Assembly (NCBI GenBank): GCA_036339375.1 | Contig: JAYZBC010000066.1 | Coordinates: 14,093-78,092 of the forward strand | DNA from: JAYZBC01 sp036339375 | Lineage (GTDB): Bacteria; Pseudomonadota; Alphaproteobacteria; MPNO01; UBA2964 | Length of the DNA: 64,000 nt | Direction: 5' to 3' | Shown here: in pieces, positions 61,528 to 64,000 of the stretch | Layout: every line of letters starts with the position of its first letter | Numbering within the stretch: the first letter of the stretch is position 1 | Made by a program: the position numbers and the translations under genes | The notes under the pieces: generated by a model | What the model was told of the DNA's origin: nothing | The model's database searches: none | What the model saw: the letters and a program-made list of their open reading frames with translations, nothing else

Positions 61528-61908
61528 TTAACTGAAGATTGTGCGTACAACCAAAACGCCAAACACTAAAGCAAAAACACAGCTGATAACCGATAAAAGT
61601 ATGTAACTTATTAGAGCGACAAACTCCTCGCGTTCAAATAAACCGACAACATCTAACGAAAAAGCGGAAAAGGTAGTAAAAGCACCGAGAATTCCAACAG
61701 TTAACAATGCTTTAATTTCTGGAGTAGGTGACCACATCAATTTCATCGTTTCAGCTAAAACACCCATCAACAAAGACCCAATAATATTGACCGTAAGAGT
61801 GCTCCATGGAAAATGAGAGCCAATTTGCTGTATAACAAGTCCAGAGACAAGATATCTGCCAACAGCGCCAATAGCACCACCAACGGCAACGGCAATTATA
61901 AGATTCAT
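61528..61908 (-). CDS. crcB: Fluoride channel CrcB (Fluc)
   Basis: A 126-residue four-helix membrane protein that exports fluoride as a dual-topology dimer. It has GAIGAVGRYLVSG, the WSTLTVNIIGSLLMG helix with the conserved asparagine, and GILGAFTTFSAFSLD with the phenylalanine-box TFSxFS. Length is normal. No fluoride riboswitch consensus was seen in the upstream 260 bases. It is a single gene. Confidence 0.93.
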   Translation of the reverse strand: MNLIIAVAVGGAIGAVGRYLVSGLVIQQIGSHFPWSTLTVNIIGSLLMGVLAETMKLMWSPTPEIKALLTVGILGAFTTFSAFSLDVVGLFEREEFVALISYILLSVISCVFALVFGVLVVRTIFS

Positions 61909-62169
61909 GCGTTTATTTTAAATTTGTTTAAAACCTAAAAACACCGGACCAACAAAACTGTATTTTCATAAAAACAATAATGTAATTTTTTAAAACTGTC
62001 AGGTTTTCTTAGTTATTTGGTAAATTTAAAGCTGAAAAGCCTGAAAACAGAATAAACGAAATTTTTTAAATTTAAAAAATTTAATGATTGCAATTGACCC
62101 GATTCTATTGTCGAGACATGTTTTAAAATTGACCGAATTGCCAAAGCCCGCAAAGGGAGCTAATTTTTT

Positions 62170-62862
62170 ATGATACGAATTTTCATCGGGTATGATCCGC
62201 GAGAAGCTGTAGCCTTTCATGTATTGTCACATTCAATACATGCACGTGCGAGCCAGCCTACTTCCATAACGCCATTGGTCCTGGATGAGTTGGGTGACTT
62301 AATGTGGAGGGATTCACATCCTCTGCAAACCAGTGATTTCTCTTTTTCACGGTTTTTAACCCCTTTTCTATGTGATTTTGAAGGATGGGCTTTGTTTATG
62401 GATTGCGACATGTTGTTACTCGAAGATATCTCAAAACTTTGGGAGCTCCGTGAAGAACGCTATGCTGTAATGTGTGTCAAACATGACCATAAACCTAGGG
62501 AAGAAACAAAATTTTTAGGGTCCGTACAATCCCGATATGAAAAAAAGAACTGGTCAAGTGTAATGCTTTTTAATTGTGCCCTGTGTAAAAATTTGACAGT
62601 AGATTATGTTAATACAGCTTCAGGCCTTGATTTACACCGTTTTCATTGGTTAGACGATGAAGCTTTGATCGGCGAAATTCCACATAAGTGGAACCACCTT
62701 GTTGATTATGACCCAGAAATTCCAGCATCTGAAATAGCTAATCTCCATTATACCATTGGGGGTCCTTATTTTGAGGAATATAAGGAATGCGGCTATGCGG
62801 AACATTGGACTAGGGAACGAAACGCCATGCTTTTCGCTCAAAAACCAAATAAAAAGGAATAA
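62170..62862 (+). CDS. GT8-like glycosyltransferase
   Basis: A 230-residue cytoplasmic protein starting MIRIFIGYDPREAVAFHVLS. The nucleotide-sugar metal motif DxD appears as DCD in GWALFMDCDMLLLEDI, followed by SSVMLFNCALC, HWLDDEALIGEIP and HKWNHLVDYD. This order is that of GT8-type and related glycosyltransferases. The donor and acceptor are unknown. The gene is preceded by a ribosome-like GGGAG six bases before the ATG and is followed by the TPR gene on the same strand. Confidence 0.8.
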   Translation: MIRIFIGYDPREAVAFHVLSHSIHARASQPTSITPLVLDELGDLMWRDSHPLQTSDFSFSRFLTPFLCDFEGWALFMDCDMLLLEDISKLWELREERYAVMCVKHDHKPREETKFLGSVQSRYEKKNWSSVMLFNCALCKNLTVDYVNTASGLDLHRFHWLDDEALIGEIPHKWNHLVDYDPEIPASEIANLHYTIGGPYFEEYKECGYAEHWTRERNAMLFAQKPNKKE

Positions 62863-62977
62863 AATAGCTTAACCTTTCTATGGTCATTTATTAAATTAGT
62901 GTGAGTTTCTTCCTAATCTAAACAAATTTTGGCTATAAAATAAAACAAAGAAAATTTTTTAAATATAGGGTTTGGTT

Positions 62978-64000
62978 TTGGGCAGAAAAAGACAAAAAGG
63001 TAAGATTCGGGGAAACCAAAGAAATCAAGCTTCAGAATTAAAGGGGCTTCCGTCGAAGTTTTTAAAAGCGGAATTGCATGCACGTGCACTGGTAAATTCA
63101 GGTAAAATTGAAGAGGCCATTTTTTTTCTTCGGGAACAATGTCAGCGAGAAAATTCAGCCCCAATTTTACAATCTATTTTGGGGTTTCTCGAAATCCAAT
63201 CCGGATTAAGCCAAATTGGTTTAGAACGGTCCAAAAATGCTGCTGAAAGGGCGCCAAATAATTTTAGAGTTCTAACAAACCACGGGTCTGTTTTATTAAC
63301 CCAAGGATATGCCAGCGAGGCTGTCCATTATTTTGAAAGAGCCATAAAAAAAAATCCAAAACTGAAGGAAACATACTTAAAACTTGCCAATGCTTATATG
63401 GTCGGGGAACTTTTTGACCAAGCAAAGCTGTTACTACAAAATTACAATGAAAAACATCCGAAAGATGTAAATGGGCTCATCCTCCTTGTTGAAACGCTTA
63501 ATAGAGGACAAAATTTTGATGAAGCAAAAAGGGTTTGCTTTCAACTAATCAAACAAGATCCCTCCAAAGAAATAAGCCATTTTATTTTTGTGGATCTATT
63601 AATTTCTGAAGGAGAAATAAAAACAGCTGAAAACTACATTCAGAAACTAAAAATTTCCCATCCAAACATATACAATAAAAGACTAAGACTTACCCAAGCA
63701 AAAATTTTGTATATGAGGAAAAACTATGATTTGTCCATAAGTTTTTTGCAGGAAATGTTGTTAGCTCAACCGGGTTCGCAGACTGTCGCCAAACAATGGC
63801 GATCCTTAATGTTGGCCGCAGGTTATTTTAAAAAGGGTTGGCAAGCCTTTTTTGAAGAGCCAAGCCGTTTAGCGAAAATAAAAGAGTTGCCCCACCGCGT
63901 ATGGCAAGGAGAAAAAAGTGATACACGAACCCTCCTTATTCGTGGAGCGGAAGGAATCGGCGAGCAATTAATGTATAGCCAACTTCTTCCCCTGGCCCAA
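62978..64000 (+). CDS. TPR-repeat protein, 3' end beyond the window
   Basis: An uninterrupted frame of 341 codons runs to the window edge. It starts with TTG at 62978, preceded by AGGG, and opens GRKRQKGKIRGNQ, a basic segment. From about residue 30 it is built of TPR-like helical pairs (AELHARALVNSGKIEEAIFF, NHGSVLLTQGYASEAVHYFE, YLKLANAYMVGELFDQAKLL). Near the end the segment TLLIRGAEGIGEQLMYSQLL resembles the junction to a C-terminal glycosyltransferase-like domain in TPR proteins of surface-glycan and flagellin modification. The C-terminus is not available. Confidence 0.72.
   Translation, partial: MGRKRQKGKIRGNQRNQASELKGLPSKFLKAELHARALVNSGKIEEAIFFLREQCQRENSAPILQSILGFLEIQSGLSQIGLERSKNAAERAPNNFRVLTNHGSVLLTQGYASEAVHYFERAIKKNPKLKETYLKLANAYMVGELFDQAKLLLQNYNEKHPKDVNGLILLVETLNRGQNFDEAKRVCFQLIKQDPSKEISHFIFVDLLISEGEIKTAENYIQKLKISHPNIYNKRLRLTQAKILYMRKNYDLSISFLQEMLLAQPGSQTVAKQWRSLMLAAGYFKKGWQAFFEEPSRLAKIKELPHRVWQGEKSDTRTLLIRGAEGIGEQLMYSQLLPLAQ

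Noticed and set aside
61909..62169. Fluoride riboswitch in front of crcB
   Set aside because: No GGxGATGG-type consensus on the minus strand; the stretch is plain AT-rich DNA.

Overview
The window looks like a chromosomal segment of an AT-leaning alphaproteobacterium, probably free-living and possibly marine. The best lineage clue is the order rpsF-rpsR-DUF2232-rplI at the left edge, an arrangement I know from Alphaproteobacteria. The hopanoid-type presqualene diphosphate synthase, MlaA and Nfu-family genes fit this. No rRNA, tRNA, CRISPR array, insertion sequence or phage gene is visible, and I cannot name a genus.

Layout. (1) 1-6152 is housekeeping: the ribosomal operon (S6, S18, a DUF2232 membrane protein, L9), NAD kinase, and on the minus strand the thiazole genes thiO-thiS-thiG-thiE. 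(2) 6549-16473 is mixed: an aromatic-type FAD monooxygenase, an MFS exporter, a 47-codon remnant of mmsA directly in front of infA, three tandem paralogous MFS transporters, an unusual three-domain Nfu protein, MlaA and HpnD. (3) 16880-24769 is a visibly GC-richer block: a fused HyuA-HyuB hydantoinase/5-oxoprolinase facing a four-gene operon (PLP enzyme, CoA-transferase A and B, LLM-class oxidoreductase). It is probably a transferred island. (4) 25312-30970 holds an NTF2-like protein, a CaiC-like acyl-CoA ligase, a 2-oxoacid dehydrogenase E1 pair without E2/E3, and a succinate-semialdehyde dehydrogenase. (5) 31102-60494 is a dense catabolic region. It contains a thiol-dioxygenase-like cupin plus TauD, a PcaD-like hydrolase, UbiD decarboxylase, a glutamine-synthetase-like ligase beside a Rieske alpha/beta pair, a 4,5-dihydroxyphthalate-decarboxylase-like protein, a second Rieske pair, benzoate-CoA ligase, a three-subunit molybdenum hydroxylase with a fused CoxG domain, two ACMSD-type amidohydrolases, an HpaB-type oxygenase, a split NDP-forming acyl-CoA synthetase, an orphan Rieske alpha subunit, a transporter, two SDRs and a DapA-type aldolase. 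(6) 60515-64000 has a dual-CDGSH protein, a small exported protein, CrcB, a glycosyltransferase and a TPR protein cut by the window edge.

Reading together. Region 5 looks built to activate and open aromatic or N-substituted aromatic acids: oxygenation by Rieske and HpaB enzymes, decarboxylation by UbiD, Pht5-like and ACMSD-like enzymes, CoA activation, molybdenum-dependent hydroxylation and aldol cleavage. Its most distinctive unit is UbiD, then the glutamine-synthetase-like ligase, then Rieske alpha/beta, which resembles the glutamylate-then-dioxygenate logic of aniline oxidation. The window contains no recognisable transcriptional regulator and no electron-transfer partner for the Rieske or HpaB enzymes, so regulation and reductases must lie elsewhere. 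Substrates are inferred from families and context only.
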